NCBI GenBank assembly: GCA_964652195.1
Contig: CAZZBB010000109.1
Coordinates: forward strand, 1-64,000
Reading direction: 5' to 3'
DNA length: 64,000 nt
Origin: MSPOR6 sp964652195
GTDB taxonomy: Bacteria > Poribacteria > WGA-4E > WGA-3G
Part shown: in pieces, positions 24,381-34,727 of the stretch
How the letters are laid out: every line of letters begins with the position of its first letter
Numbering within the stretch: position 1 is the first letter of the stretch
Notes under the pieces: model-generated
What the model was told of the DNA's origin: nothing
What the model saw: only the letters and a program-made list of their open reading frames with translations
Databases searched by the model: none
Made by a program: the position numbers and the translations under genes

Positions 24381-26153
24381 TTATTTCGAATCGTTGGATA
24401 TAGCAACTTGTAAGTGGTATATACGGGCATAGATTCCATTCTGATTTAACAACTCATGATGCGTTCCTTGTTCCACAATTTGCCCATTTTCTACAGAAAG
24501 AATTACATCAGCATTCTGCACAGTAGACAACCGATGTGCAATAACAAACGATGTCCTGTCCTTCATCAGCCGTTCTAATGCCTCTGTCACGACCTGTTCT
24601 GTTTCTGAATCAAGGGCAGAAGTGGCTTCATCTAAAATAAGAATTCTGGGGTTTCGAATTAGCACACGTGCGATAGCAATACGTTGACGTTCCCCTCCAG
24701 AAAGCTTAACACCCCGTTCACCTATCTCAGTGGCGTAACCATCCTTTAACTTCATAATAAAATTGTGTGCGTTAGCTGCTGTTGCAGCAGCAATAATGTC
24801 TTCTGTTTTCACCTTTTCTGGGTATTGTGCTCCTAATCGAATATTGTCATCAATTGTTCCTGAAAAGAGATAGGGTGATTGAAATACCGTGCCGATGTGA
24901 GATCGGAAGTTCTGCAACTTGAAAGTCGTTATATCGTGATCATCAACATAGATAGTTCCTTTAGTAGTTTCATAAAAACGAGGCATAAGATTGAGAATTG
25001 TGCTTTTCCCAGCCCCACTTGGACCTATGAGTGCTACAAGTTGTCCTGGTGACACCTCAAAACTGATGTTCTTCAGGACTTCTGTAGTAGGATCGTAGCC
25101 GAAATGAACTTTTTCAAAACGGACTTTCCCCTGAATATTAACATCATCAATTCCTTCGTTTGTTTCAGTCCGGTTTTCATCGAAAAAAGTAAAAACCCGC
25201 TTTGCCCCTTCTCCAGCTTTGAGTAGGTTTTGATATTCATTACGGGCATTATATAACGGAACGACAAGGAGATTTAAATAACGGTTAGCCATCCATAAAT
25301 AACCAACACTGATGTGGCCATCAAGCACCATTATTCCACCTATAAGAAAGAAAATAGGATTTCCTAATAACGAAGCAAGAGGACCAAGCTGGGTCAGAGA
25401 ATCGGTAAAAGTCTGACGGAGTCGTGTCTTGAGAAGGGTTTCTATTGAACGCTGGATGATCCCCATGTCTTGCATCTCATGCCCTAATGCTTTTATCTCT
25501 CGTGATCCTGCAATACCCTCTTGAAGTCGAGATGTTATTATTTCTTTTTCGTATAATACTTGTTTCGCTGCATTTTTTACAGGACCTCTGAAAAGAACTG
25601 GAAGCACCACCACGAGTAGAGTAAAAGGAATACTATAAACACCTAACCACGGATTAACCATCGATAAGACTGTCAGAGTAATAACAAATTCAATCCCAGC
25701 AAGAATTATCCGTCCACTTGCAAAAACACCCCTTGTAGCAGCACCGGTATCAGAATTAATATAAGCCATGATCTGTCCTGTTGTATGGTTATCGTAGAAA
25801 CGGAAAGGTAGGAAACGTAGGTGTTTGTAAAGTAATATTTGCAGATCACGGCGGGTTTGCCCTGTGATTTTGACATTAAGATATGTCGTTGCCAGTCCCA
25901 TGATATAGGTAGAAAGGACAACACCAATCCATAAACACACAAGTATGTATAGATAATCAGCGTCTTTTTGACCAAAGACGCGATCAAGAAGTTGTCCTTC
26001 CACCCATGGATTAACCAAGTGGAGAGCTCGAAATCCAGCTTGAAGAAGTACACATAAAAAAGCTAAGCCCCAATACGGTTTAAGAAAACCTAATAATCGG
26101 GTAGCAATCCTCGTAATTCTCCATTTCTGTTCTTTCTTGGACATATCCAACAT
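24381..26153 (-). CDS. ABC exporter, fused membrane and ATP-binding domains (MsbA type)
   Basis: 590 residues. The N-terminal half holds six transmembrane helices (GFLKPYWGLAFLCVLLQAGF, YILVCLWIGVVLSTYIMGLA, IEFVITLTVLSMVNPWLGVY and others). The C-terminal half is a complete nucleotide-binding domain: Walker A GPSGAGKST, Q-loop TVFQSPYLFSG, signature LSGGERQRIAIAR, Walker B ILILDEATSALD and the switch His in IAHRLSTV. It works as a homo- or heterodimer; family substrates are lipids, lipid A precursors, peptides or drugs. The substrate cannot be told. The MacB-type permease gene lies 77 bp upstream on the same strand, but that permease normally pairs with a separate MacB-type ATPase, not with this fused half-exporter. 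Confidence 0.93.
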   Translation of the reverse strand: MLDMSKKEQKWRITRIATRLLGFLKPYWGLAFLCVLLQAGFRALHLVNPWVEGQLLDRVFGQKDADYLYILVCLWIGVVLSTYIMGLATTYLNVKITGQTRRDLQILLYKHLRFLPFRFYDNHTTGQIMAYINSDTGAATRGVFASGRIILAGIEFVITLTVLSMVNPWLGVYSIPFTLLVVVLPVLFRGPVKNAAKQVLYEKEIITSRLQEGIAGSREIKALGHEMQDMGIIQRSIETLLKTRLRQTFTDSLTQLGPLASLLGNPIFFLIGGIMVLDGHISVGYLWMANRYLNLLVVPLYNARNEYQNLLKAGEGAKRVFTFFDENRTETNEGIDDVNIQGKVRFEKVHFGYDPTTEVLKNISFEVSPGQLVALIGPSGAGKSTILNLMPRFYETTKGTIYVDDHDITTFKLQNFRSHIGTVFQSPYLFSGTIDDNIRLGAQYPEKVKTEDIIAAATAANAHNFIMKLKDGYATEIGERGVKLSGGERQRIAIARVLIRNPRILILDEATSALDSETEQVVTEALERLMKDRTSFVIAHRLSTVQNADVILSVENGQIVEQGTHHELLNQNGIYARIYHLQVAISNDSK

Positions 26154-26230
26154 TGGTCCTTAGTAAGTCAATACTTACATTCAAAATATATTACATTTCA
26201 AATTAGACTGATAAAATAAAAAACGTCAGA

Positions 26231-27520
26231 TTAATCAGTACGTAAGGCTTCAATTGGGGTAAGCACAGAAGCTTTTATTGCTGGATAGATCCCAAAGACT
26301 ATACCGATAGCAGTTGAAAAGGTCATTGAAATCAATACCCAGTTTATTGAGAGAACAGCCGGCCAATCAGGAACAATTTTGACTATTTTGATAGCAAGAA
26401 GTGTCAGTCCTTCAGCTGTAAGAATGCCAATTCCGATACCAAGTACACCGCCTATCCCACACATAACAACTGCTTCCATTAAAAACTGTATTAAAATATT
26501 CAGATTCTTTGCACCCACTGCTTTCCTTAAACCGATTTCTTGGGTACGTTCACCTACGGCAACTAACATCATATTCATTATTCCAATACCACCAACAAGT
26601 AGCGAAAATCCTGCAATACTTCCCAATGATATCTTAATCACCTGACTAATTTTTTCCAATTGAGCCATACCTACGCGCATTTCAAAAATCCGAATAAAGT
26701 CATCTTGATTTCTGTGGCGTTTCCGGATGACAGATTTTACTTGATCAATCGCCTTTGAAACCTGTTCAACTGAATGCGCATAAACCGCGATTTCTTGTAG
26801 GCGTTTACTACCGGTGAAACGTTCTTGTACAGTGGTTATTGGGATAAAAGCAAGGTTATCAAAACTCCATCCAAACCGAAGACTTCTTCCCCTTGGTTTC
26901 AATGTGCCTATAACCCTGAAACGCTCAGTCAATCGAGTTCCTTTTTTTATGTAATAGTCACTGTGTCGAGCAATTTTTACCTCTTGTCCCAAAGCGGATT
27001 TCACTCCAAAAAGTTCTGTTGCTACCTCATTACCAAGCACACAGACTTTTGTTGCGTGTGCTACATCTTCATCAGTAAAGAATCGTCCTTCTTTAATATC
27101 CCAATTCATAACTTTTGTATAGGTAGAATCCACTCCATTCCAACCCGCCCGCGTTCCAACACCATCCACTGATTGAATTAACACGCCTGCCCAATTCCCA
27201 ATTCTTGGCGTAACTGCGCTCACAGCCGAACATTCAGACTGAATAGCTAACACATCCTCAAATTCCAAATATTCACCACTTCGTATCTTTGTTCTTCTAT
27301 TCCCCTTCCACTTATACCCAGTATAGATAATCAGAAATTGATTTGCCCCACCCAACTTCTGCACGTCTTGTCTAACAATTTCCTTTGCACCATCACCAAT
27401 TGCTATCATTGCTAACACCGCAGCAATTCCTATGATAATACCAAGCATAGTTAGTAATGAGCGTATCTTGTTTGTCCAAATTGCAGAAAGAGCAATGTAT
27501 AACCCTTGAATAAAGTACAT
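26231..27520 (-). CDS. MacB/FtsX-type ABC transporter permease
   Basis: 429 residues from the ATG at 27520, which puts the typical family opening (IALSAIWTNKIRSLLTMLGI) at the N-terminus. A longer form from a TTG at 27631 is possible: AAGGAG lies 12 bases before it. TM1 is followed by a periplasmic MacB core (about 50-290: GANQFLIIYTG, VSAVTPRIGNWAGVLIQS, EGRFFTDEDVAHATKVCVLG) and the FtsX domain with three more helices (LLVGGIGIMNMMLVAVGERT, QEIGLRKAVGA, GIVFGIYPAIKASVLTPIEA). There is no ATPase domain in the protein; its partner ATPase is not obviously encoded here. Relatives move lipoproteins, peptides or siderophores by mechanotransmission. Confidence 0.87.
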   Translation of the reverse strand: MYFIQGLYIALSAIWTNKIRSLLTMLGIIIGIAAVLAMIAIGDGAKEIVRQDVQKLGGANQFLIIYTGYKWKGNRRTKIRSGEYLEFEDVLAIQSECSAVSAVTPRIGNWAGVLIQSVDGVGTRAGWNGVDSTYTKVMNWDIKEGRFFTDEDVAHATKVCVLGNEVATELFGVKSALGQEVKIARHSDYYIKKGTRLTERFRVIGTLKPRGRSLRFGWSFDNLAFIPITTVQERFTGSKRLQEIAVYAHSVEQVSKAIDQVKSVIRKRHRNQDDFIRIFEMRVGMAQLEKISQVIKISLGSIAGFSLLVGGIGIMNMMLVAVGERTQEIGLRKAVGAKNLNILIQFLMEAVVMCGIGGVLGIGIGILTAEGLTLLAIKIVKIVPDWPAVLSINWVLISMTFSTAIGIVFGIYPAIKASVLTPIEALRTD

Positions 27521-27974
27521 GTTAAATCTTAAGGTGTTGAGAACAGCAACAGTTACCCAATTTTGTAAATGGAATTCGTATAATTTCTTTATATTCTGTA
27601 AATGATTCACTCGGAGAAATTGTTTTCCCAATAGATATTAATCTCCTTAAACATTATTTGCCTACCGCTTGTCTTTCGTATGGTTCAGATTTGGATAGAC
27701 CGTGAGTGTTAAACAGGCGATAAGTGTATTACCATAAAACACGTTTGATATCAATGTGTTGGTGTTAAGCATTAACCCAGAATAATACAAAATAATCTAA
27801 AATGGTTCAATACTTAGAATTTATCAATCTATAGGTTACTACAATGTGGAAGAGATAAAGTTCCATTTAAATTGGGATATATTTGATGGTAGTAACAAAA
27901 ACACCTCAATATCGATTACAATTATCGATATTGAGGTATAAAAATGTACAATGAGCGATGATTACCGTAACAAT
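27521..27974. other. Intergenic region between nuoN and the permease gene
   Basis: No gene seen. It contains the terminator of the nuo operon (27896-27937) and, on the minus strand, whatever promoter serves the permease and ABC exporter. No repeat of the dispersed families is present. Confidence 0.5.
27896..27937 (-). terminator. Terminator at the end of the nuo operon
   Basis: Perfect 14-bp stem ACCTCAATATCGAT (27903-27916) / ATCGATATTGAGGT (27924-27937) with a 7-base loop, followed on the minus strand by GTGTTTTTG. It starts 38 bases after the nuoN stop. Confidence 0.8.
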
Positions 27975-29408
27975 TTACATCATGACTGCATTCTTCACAG
28001 TACTAAGTAGAGGTGAAGGTAGAATTCCAATGAGGAGTACAACTATGGAAGCGATGACTAATCCTAAGATTAATGTTGAGGGATATGGGTTGAACTCCAA
28101 TTCCTCTTCTGGTTCATTCATGTACATTGTCACGACAACCCGTAGGTAGTAGAATGCCGAGATTGCAGTGTTGATTGCTCCGATGATTACAAGCCAAACG
28201 TGCCCAGACTGAACAGCAGATTTAAAGATATAGAATTTTCCGACGAAACCGGCAGTTGGTGGAAATCCCGCAAGAGATAATAACATTAGCGTTAAAAATA
28301 AACCGATTAATGGTTTTCGAAAGCCGAGTCCAGCGTAATCTGAAATCAAAAGGCTTTCACCGTCAGCATTTCTTGCTAATATTACTGCTCCAAAGGCTGC
28401 GATATTCATAACACAATAAATCAACAGGTATAACATCGCACTCGATTTACCATCGTTATTGGCTGCAGCTAAACCTATTAGAATATATCCAGCATGAGCA
28501 ATACTTGAGTATGCCAGCATACGTTTAATGTTTGTCTGTGCAATTGCTATGATATTCCCACTCGTCATGGTAATCATTGCCAAAAGGATAATTATACCGT
28601 TCCATTGAGGTTCCAGAGTGGGTAATGCATCCATAAATATCCTAATAAATGCTGCGAAACCAGCTGCTTTTGGTCCTGCAGAGATGAAGGCAGCGATTGT
28701 GGTAGGTGCTCCTTCATATACATCTGGTGCCCACTGATGGAATGGGACAATTGCTACCTTAAAGCCAAAACCTACGATGAGTAGGAACATTCCTGATAAT
28801 AGTAAAGGTGATATACCGTATTCTGTTAGTATTACTGCTATATCAGATATATTTGTTTTTCCAGTTGCTCCATAGATAAGTGCAATTCCGTAGAGGAAAA
28901 AAGCACTCGCGAATGCGCCAAGTAACAGGTATTTCATTCCTGCTTCACTTGATGCTGGACTTTCTCGGAAATATCCTGCTAAGACATATAGGGATAATGA
29001 CATCAGTTCTAAACCAAGGAAGACAATTATCAACTCATTCCCTGCTGCCATTAACATCATACCCAATGTAGCAAGTAGAATCAGGAGGTAGTATGGGCCC
29101 TGTTTTTTATCGTCTCTGCCCAAATAACTAAGAGAAATAAGTGTGACCAGAATTGTAGAAACCAGAAATATGATATTAAAAAAGAGTGAATATTGGTCGA
29201 TCTCAAACATATCACTGAATTGTGTTCCTACCTTATTTGCTAATAGCATGTCTATAGAAACCCACAGTGCAATAGCTGCTCCAACAATAGTAATCCATCC
29301 AAGCACTTTCTTTGATAGTGAGTCAATCATGTCAAAGATAAGGACAATGAATAGTGTTGAAACAATAACAAGTTCTGGCATCAACAATGACCAGTTAATT
29401 GTTGGCAT
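27975..29408 (-). CDS. nuoN: NADH-quinone oxidoreductase subunit N
   Basis: 477 residues with about 14 transmembrane helices. It is one of the three antiporter-like proton-pumping subunits of complex I in the inner membrane. Family landmarks: LGLELMSLSLYVLAGYFRES (with the conserved Glu of TM5), KYLLLGAFASAFFLYGIALI, PFHQWAPDVYEGAPT, TNIKRMLAYSSIAHAGYILI and LAGFPPTAGFVGKFYIF. Length and motifs are complete. It is the last gene of the nuo run, separated from nuoM by an antiporter gene. Confidence 0.95.
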   Translation of the reverse strand: MPTINWSLLMPELVIVSTLFIVLIFDMIDSLSKKVLGWITIVGAAIALWVSIDMLLANKVGTQFSDMFEIDQYSLFFNIIFLVSTILVTLISLSYLGRDDKKQGPYYLLILLATLGMMLMAAGNELIIVFLGLELMSLSLYVLAGYFRESPASSEAGMKYLLLGAFASAFFLYGIALIYGATGKTNISDIAVILTEYGISPLLLSGMFLLIVGFGFKVAIVPFHQWAPDVYEGAPTTIAAFISAGPKAAGFAAFIRIFMDALPTLEPQWNGIIILLAMITMTSGNIIAIAQTNIKRMLAYSSIAHAGYILIGLAAANNDGKSSAMLYLLIYCVMNIAAFGAVILARNADGESLLISDYAGLGFRKPLIGLFLTLMLLSLAGFPPTAGFVGKFYIFKSAVQSGHVWLVIIGAINTAISAFYYLRVVVTMYMNEPEEELEFNPYPSTLILGLVIASIVVLLIGILPSPLLSTVKNAVMM

Positions 29409-29494
29409 TCAAGACCTCCGTTGAAAATACTCCATAATAGCAATAGGATACAGTGATTATGTTCATCAATGATTCTTCCAAATGTCGTTATCTC

Positions 29495-30982
29495 CTATAG
29501 AAGGAACACAAAAGTTACAACCACAAAAAGTGGAACTAAGATAATAACTGACCATAACATATAGCCAAAGAAACTGGGCATGCGGATGCCGCTCTGTTCA
29601 GCTATCGCTTTTACCATGAAATTAGGTGCGTTGCCGATATAAGTGTTCGCCCCCATGAAAACAGCTCCGACGGATATAGCAGTTAGTAGTCTCACAAAAG
29701 TTTGATGTTCAGGGACTGCTAATTCAGCAATCGGTGTATTCAATATATCTGGTACTTGAGCTTCGACTAAATGTAACTTTCCAAGAGCTGTATTGTAGAA
29801 GGTTAAATAGGTTGGTGCGTTATCTAAGAAACTTGAGAGTCCCCCAGTTATCCAGAAGTAATGCCAAGGTTGTTCAATTGCTACGATCAATCCGCTGAGT
29901 GCACCTTTCTCCCCAACACCAAGAATCGTCAAAGCGGGAATTATGGTAATAAAGATACCCGCAAATATTTTTGCAACTTCTTCAATAGGTTCCCATGAAA
30001 ACTCGTTTGCTTTCCGTAATTCACCAGTAAAGGGAGTAAACATTAAGGATAAAAGTCCCATCACCACAATAAGCACATCACGTGCTATATTTTGCCAATA
30101 TACATGAACCCCGATTATGTTTATTTCTCCCCATTTGTAAGTTCCACTCATCAAAACAGCGCCGATAATACCAAAAAGGAAGATCAGATTGAAGAGACCA
30201 TCAATCCGAATTGGTTCATTAGTTCCATCGTCCGGTACTACACCACCTTCGCGTTTGAACATAAATGTGTCTATAATGAAGAAGAGCACAATCAAAATCA
30301 CACTAATGAATAGCATGTGTGGGAATAATGCTGTTGTTGTCCAGAAGAAAGGCACACCGTGCAGAAAACCTAAAAAGAGTGGTGGGTCTCCCAGAGGTGT
30401 TAAAGATCCTCCGATATTGCTAACCAGAAAGATAAAGAATACAACCAGATGGACCTTACTCTTTCGATACTCGTTTGCACGAATTAATGGACGAATCAGG
30501 AGCATTGATGCACCTGTAGTCCCTATCCAAGAAGCAATTACAGTTCCGATTAGTAGCAATAGTGTATTAACTAATGGAGTACCGCGTAACGTGCCGCGTA
30601 CGAGAATTCCACCTGCTACTGTAAACAAACCCCATAACAGCACAATAAACGGGATATAGTCGATCAAATAGATGTATAGAATATCGTGAAAGGCATCCCC
30701 TCCATAGGCAATAAGGTAAGGTATTGCAAAGATTAACCCCCATGCCAACGACATCTTGCCACCGTGATGGACAAGAAAATGAGAATCGAACAAAAGTGGT
30801 AAAAGTGCGATTGATAGTAGAATACCAACAAATGGAATTATGCTCCAAATAGGTAATTTAGTACCATCAACTTTATAATGTCCTTGTGCTTCTTCGTCAG
30901 CACCGAAGACTTGTGTAGAGAAGGATAGGATTAGTCCGAGAATAACAAAAACTATTAAACAGGAGGCAAGTCTTGATTTCAC
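29495..30982 (-). CDS. NhaD/CitMHS-type Na+/H+ antiporter inside the nuo operon
   Basis: 495 residues, about 12 transmembrane helices, with a possible N-terminal signal-like segment (LASCLIVFVILGLILSFSTQ). Motifs of the ion-transporter superfamily: IGTTGASMLLIRPLI, SNIGGSLTPLGDPPLFLGF, GGLSSFLDNAPTYLTF and GAVFMGANTYIGNAPNFMVK; these two re-entrant loops form the transport site in the NhaD and CitMHS families. The GTG start shares its G with the nuoM stop (TAGTG), so it is translationally coupled to nuoM. This places a predicted sodium/proton exchanger in the respiratory complex operon, fitting a marine cell that couples proton and sodium gradients. The transported ion is inferred, not shown. 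Confidence 0.85.
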   Translation of the reverse strand: MKSRLASCLIVFVILGLILSFSTQVFGADEEAQGHYKVDGTKLPIWSIIPFVGILLSIALLPLLFDSHFLVHHGGKMSLAWGLIFAIPYLIAYGGDAFHDILYIYLIDYIPFIVLLWGLFTVAGGILVRGTLRGTPLVNTLLLLIGTVIASWIGTTGASMLLIRPLIRANEYRKSKVHLVVFFIFLVSNIGGSLTPLGDPPLFLGFLHGVPFFWTTTALFPHMLFISVILIVLFFIIDTFMFKREGGVVPDDGTNEPIRIDGLFNLIFLFGIIGAVLMSGTYKWGEINIIGVHVYWQNIARDVLIVVMGLLSLMFTPFTGELRKANEFSWEPIEEVAKIFAGIFITIIPALTILGVGEKGALSGLIVAIEQPWHYFWITGGLSSFLDNAPTYLTFYNTALGKLHLVEAQVPDILNTPIAELAVPEHQTFVRLLTAISVGAVFMGANTYIGNAPNFMVKAIAEQSGIRMPSFFGYMLWSVIILVPLFVVVTFVFLL

Positions 30983-32568
30983 TATTTAATCTGTGCCTCC
31001 TTGTCAATCACTATAAGATCTTCAGTCTTAGTCATTTCACCAGATTCAATAGAGTTTTCATTGAATTCCAATTGTCCAACAGCAGGTGTAGTTTCTGTTA
31101 TGTCTACCTTTCTTACCACTTCATCAACAGACATTTTCATAGGTTTTAAGAAGGAATTCGGATAGACACCTATCCAAACAATTAATACGAGGATTGGAAT
31201 TAAGAGAACAATTTCTCGTTGGTTCAAATCAGGAAGTGATTCATTGGTGGAATCAAGTTTGCCAAACATAACTCTTTGGAACATCCACAGCATGTAGACT
31301 GCTGCCAGAATCACACCTGTAGTTGCAAAAACCACATACCATTTAGAAAATGCACCTTTTGTAAAACTACCTAATAAAATCATGAATTCACCAACAAATC
31401 CGTTGAGACCAGGTAATCCGATGGAGGATAAAGTGACTATTAGGAAGAAAGTCGCAAATATCGGCATTCGTTTCGCCAGTCCACCAAAATCGACAATCAT
31501 TCGACTATGGCGTCGTTCATATATCATACCAACTAAAAGGAAGAGTGCTCCAGTGCTTAACCCGTGATTTATCATCTGCAGAACACTACCTTGTATCCCC
31601 GCATGGCTTTGAGAAAATAAACCTAATACAACAAAGCCGAGGTGACTTACACTGGAATATGCTACCAGTTTTTTCAAATCGGGTTGTACCATTGCTACTA
31701 ATGCACCGTAGATAATACCTATAACAGCAAGTGGGATTATCCAAGAAGTAGCATTCGCAGCCGCTTCTGGAAATAATGGGAGACAAAACCGGACTATGCC
31801 GTACGTACCCATTTTAAGTAGCACACCGGCAAGAATAACACTACCAACTGTGGGTGCTTCAACGTGTGCATCTGGCAACCAAGTATGGAATGGGAATAGG
31901 GGTACTTTTATTGCAAATGCGATGAAGAAAGCAAGGAATAGTAAGTGTGAATGTTCAAATGGACCACTTTGTGTTAGTGCAACAAAATCGAAACTACTAT
32001 CATTTTGGAGATAAAGTGCCAATATTCCAACTAACATGAGGGCACTGCCAGCCATAGTATAAAGAACGAACTTGACAGTCGCGTAAATCCGTCGTTCTCC
32101 ACCCCATATACCTATGAGGAAATACATTGGGATTAGCATTGATTCCCAGAAAACAAAGAAAAGGAATAGATCTAAAGAACAGAATACACCTAACATGCCA
32201 GTTTCCAGAGCAAGGAGGGACATCATGAACCCACTTAACCCTTTTTCAATGGAATTCCAGGCAGCAATAACACATATTGGGGTTAGGAATGTTGTGAGTA
32301 GTATTAACCACAAAGAAATACCATCAACACCTACGTGGTAACTAATACCTAAATCAGTGATCCAGTTCAGTTTCTGGCGTAATAGATCCGTAGTTTGAAA
32401 ACCTTCAATATTCGCGTCAAAACCGTAATATAATCCAATTGAGATGAGGAATGTCAATAAACTTATGATAAGTGCAATACCCTTGACAGTAGATGCACCC
32501 ATTCCCCTTAGCAATGCAATTGCAATTACGCCAAGTAGTGGCAAGAAAATAACTAATGATAGTAGCAA
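30982..32568 (-). CDS. nuoM: NADH-quinone oxidoreductase subunit M
   Basis: 528 residues, about 14 transmembrane helices. Proton-pumping antiporter-like subunit of complex I. Landmarks: YHVGVDGISLWLILLTTFLT, FFVFWESMLIPMYFLIGIWG, PFHTWLPDAHVEAPT, GSVILAGVLLKMGTYGIVRF, DLKKLVAYSSVSHLGFVVLG and LPGLNGFVGEFMIL. The C-terminal tail of about 60 residues (after YPNSFLKPM) is hydrophilic and longer than usual, rich in Glu and Thr. The stop overlaps the antiporter gene that follows. Confidence 0.96.
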   Translation of the reverse strand: MLLSLVIFLPLLGVIAIALLRGMGASTVKGIALIISLLTFLISIGLYYGFDANIEGFQTTDLLRQKLNWITDLGISYHVGVDGISLWLILLTTFLTPICVIAAWNSIEKGLSGFMMSLLALETGMLGVFCSLDLFLFFVFWESMLIPMYFLIGIWGGERRIYATVKFVLYTMAGSALMLVGILALYLQNDSSFDFVALTQSGPFEHSHLLFLAFFIAFAIKVPLFPFHTWLPDAHVEAPTVGSVILAGVLLKMGTYGIVRFCLPLFPEAAANATSWIIPLAVIGIIYGALVAMVQPDLKKLVAYSSVSHLGFVVLGLFSQSHAGIQGSVLQMINHGLSTGALFLLVGMIYERRHSRMIVDFGGLAKRMPIFATFFLIVTLSSIGLPGLNGFVGEFMILLGSFTKGAFSKWYVVFATTGVILAAVYMLWMFQRVMFGKLDSTNESLPDLNQREIVLLIPILVLIVWIGVYPNSFLKPMKMSVDEVVRKVDITETTPAVGQLEFNENSIESGEMTKTEDLIVIDKEAQIK

Positions 32569-32664
32569 ATAATTCTCCTTCTCATTTGGTGTTCCATACT
32601 TCTGTTCTTTATACTTATATGATTCAAAATCTCAAATAATAATGCAGTAGTTCTTGATCAATCA

Positions 32665-34635
32665 TTAATTGACAACAAACAGATAGAACGCAAGAAATAT
32701 TACTATGCCAATAACCATTGACACAATATACGCTTGGACGATTCCAGTTTGAAGTCGTCTTAACGTTCCTCCAAACCATCTGACTACTGCTGCAACACCG
32801 TTGACAATTCCATCAATGATTCCTGTATCAAATAGTTTCCATAATAGGTAGTGAGATCCGTTTTTTACGGGTTGAACGATGAATGTATTATATAGTTCAT
32901 CAATATAGTATTTGTTTTCTACGAGTTTTTCTAAGGAATTAGTAGATTCCTCTGCAGGTACACGATTCTTATATCGTATCCAAGCGAATAGAATACCCCC
33001 TAAACCAACTAAAGTTGATATTGCCATAAATAGATAGGCATTTCCAGCCATCTCACCGTGTGCTGCAGGAAAAACATCTTTAGTGAACTTGTGTAGCGAA
33101 CTGTTGTGTAGACCTATACCTAACAGAAGTCCTATCAATGCAGATGGTACAGCAAGAATTACTAATGGTAACCACATTACTGAAGGTGATTCATGAAGAT
33201 GTGATGCTGTTTCAGATTCAACGCGGGATTCACCATAGAATGTCACAAATATAAGACGGAACATATAAAATGCTGTTAGGAAGGCTGTGATTAGACCGAT
33301 GATATAGATGTATGGAGAACTACCCCAGGCACTGTGTAATATCTCATCCTTACTCCAGAAACCGCTTAAGAATGGAAATCCTGCAATCGCTAATGCCCCA
33401 ACTAAGAAAGTTGCATGTGTGATAGGCATTTTACTTCTGAGTCCACCCATCTTCCGCATGTCTAATTCGTTTGACATTGCATGCATAACACTACCTGCGG
33501 CAAGAAACATGAGTCCCTTGAAAAAGGCATGGGTAACCAAATGAAAAATACCTGAAGCATACGCCCCAACACCAACACCAACAAACATATAACCGAGTTG
33601 GCTGACTGTGGAATATGCAAGAATCCTTTTAATATCATTCTGTTTGAGTGCAATTGTTGCAGCGAAGAATGCTGTTAAGACACCAATCCATGCCACAACC
33701 ATTCCCGTATGTGCCAAATCAAATAGAATTGCTGAACGGGCTATCATATCAAATAGAATTGCTGAACGGGCTATCATATAGACACCCGCGGTAACCATTG
33801 TTGCAGCATGAATTAATGCACTGACGGGTGTTGGACCTTCCATTGCATCTGGTAGCCACACATATAGTGGGATCTGTGCGGATTTCCCAACTGCTCCAAC
33901 AAAGAGGAGTAATGTAGCAATTATAAGTGTGCTTCCCCCGAAGATTTGCTTGAAATCAGGAGTCTCGACAAACCCCATACCATCTGCCACAGGTTGTAAT
34001 TCCTTTGCCGTTCCAAAGATTGCTCCAAAATCAAGAGTACCAAACACAGCAAAGATTGTGAACATACCCAGAAGGAAACCAAAATCACCGATTCTATTGA
34101 CAATAAAGGCTTTCTTTCCAGCATCTGTAGCCGATTGTTTTTCATACCAAAACCCGATTAGAAGATACGAACAAAGACCTACACCTTCCCATCCGACAAA
34201 CATTAATAGGTAGTTATTGCCGAGGACAAGGATAAGCATTGCGAAAACAAACAGGTTTAGATATGCAAAATAGCGTGTGTAGCCTTCATCTCCATGCATA
34301 TATCCAATGGAATATACATGAATAAGGAATCCGACCCCTGTGATGACTAACAACATTATTGTTGTTAAAGCATCAACTTGGAAACCTATATTGAATGTAA
34401 AGGCTTCTCCTGAAATCCATGTATAGAGAACACCAGCCTCCCCTTCAAGCGGTTCTCCATCACCAAAAATACTAATGAAAGCAATTATCGAGCAGATTAG
34501 GGAGACGAGTACTGCAAGTGCGGCGATCCATCCGCTGAGTTTTTCATTTCCCTTTAGCCATTTGCCGAATAATCCATTAATGAGGAATCCTATAAATGGA
34601 GAAATTAACAGAATAACAATCAGATTCAGAGACAT
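32665..34635 (-). CDS. nuoL: NADH-quinone oxidoreductase subunit L
   Basis: 656 residues. Largest antiporter-like subunit of complex I, with about 16 helices including the long lateral helix region near the C-terminus (NKYYIDELYNTFIVQPVKNG). Landmarks: FVGWEGVGLCSYLLIGFWYE, PLYVWLPDAMEGPTPVSALI, HAATMVTAGVYMIARSA, LKQNDIKRILAYSTVSQLGY and GFPFLSGFWSKDEILHSAWG. A 30-bp exact tandem duplication (33718-33777) inserts ten residues (MIARSAILFD twice) in the TM8-TM9 region; other NuoL proteins have this segment once. The frame is kept, so the protein may still work. Confidence 0.95.
   Translation of the reverse strand: MSLNLIVILLISPFIGFLINGLFGKWLKGNEKLSGWIAALAVLVSLICSIIAFISIFGDGEPLEGEAGVLYTWISGEAFTFNIGFQVDALTTIMLLVITGVGFLIHVYSIGYMHGDEGYTRYFAYLNLFVFAMLILVLGNNYLLMFVGWEGVGLCSYLLIGFWYEKQSATDAGKKAFIVNRIGDFGFLLGMFTIFAVFGTLDFGAIFGTAKELQPVADGMGFVETPDFKQIFGGSTLIIATLLLFVGAVGKSAQIPLYVWLPDAMEGPTPVSALIHAATMVTAGVYMIARSAILFDMIARSAILFDLAHTGMVVAWIGVLTAFFAATIALKQNDIKRILAYSTVSQLGYMFVGVGVGAYASGIFHLVTHAFFKGLMFLAAGSVMHAMSNELDMRKMGGLRSKMPITHATFLVGALAIAGFPFLSGFWSKDEILHSAWGSSPYIYIIGLITAFLTAFYMFRLIFVTFYGESRVESETASHLHESPSVMWLPLVILAVPSALIGLLLGIGLHNSSLHKFTKDVFPAAHGEMAGNAYLFMAISTLVGLGGILFAWIRYKNRVPAEESTNSLEKLVENKYYIDELYNTFIVQPVKNGSHYLLWKLFDTGIIDGIVNGVAAVVRWFGGTLRRLQTGIVQAYIVSMVIGIVIFLAFYLFVVN
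33718..33777. repeat. 30-bp exact tandem duplication inside nuoL
   Basis: Two identical adjacent 30-base units (33718-33747 and 33748-33777), each containing AGAATTGCTGAACGGGC. In frame, they encode MIARSAILFD twice on the minus strand. Perfect identity implies a very recent event, or an assembly artefact. Confidence 0.9.
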
Positions 34636-34727
34636 TTTATATCCTTCAGTTGGTCTGGTTTTCAGTAATTGGTCAGTCAGAGGAAGTTGATCACCTCTGT
34701 ATTAACCGATTCCTGAAACCAATGTAC

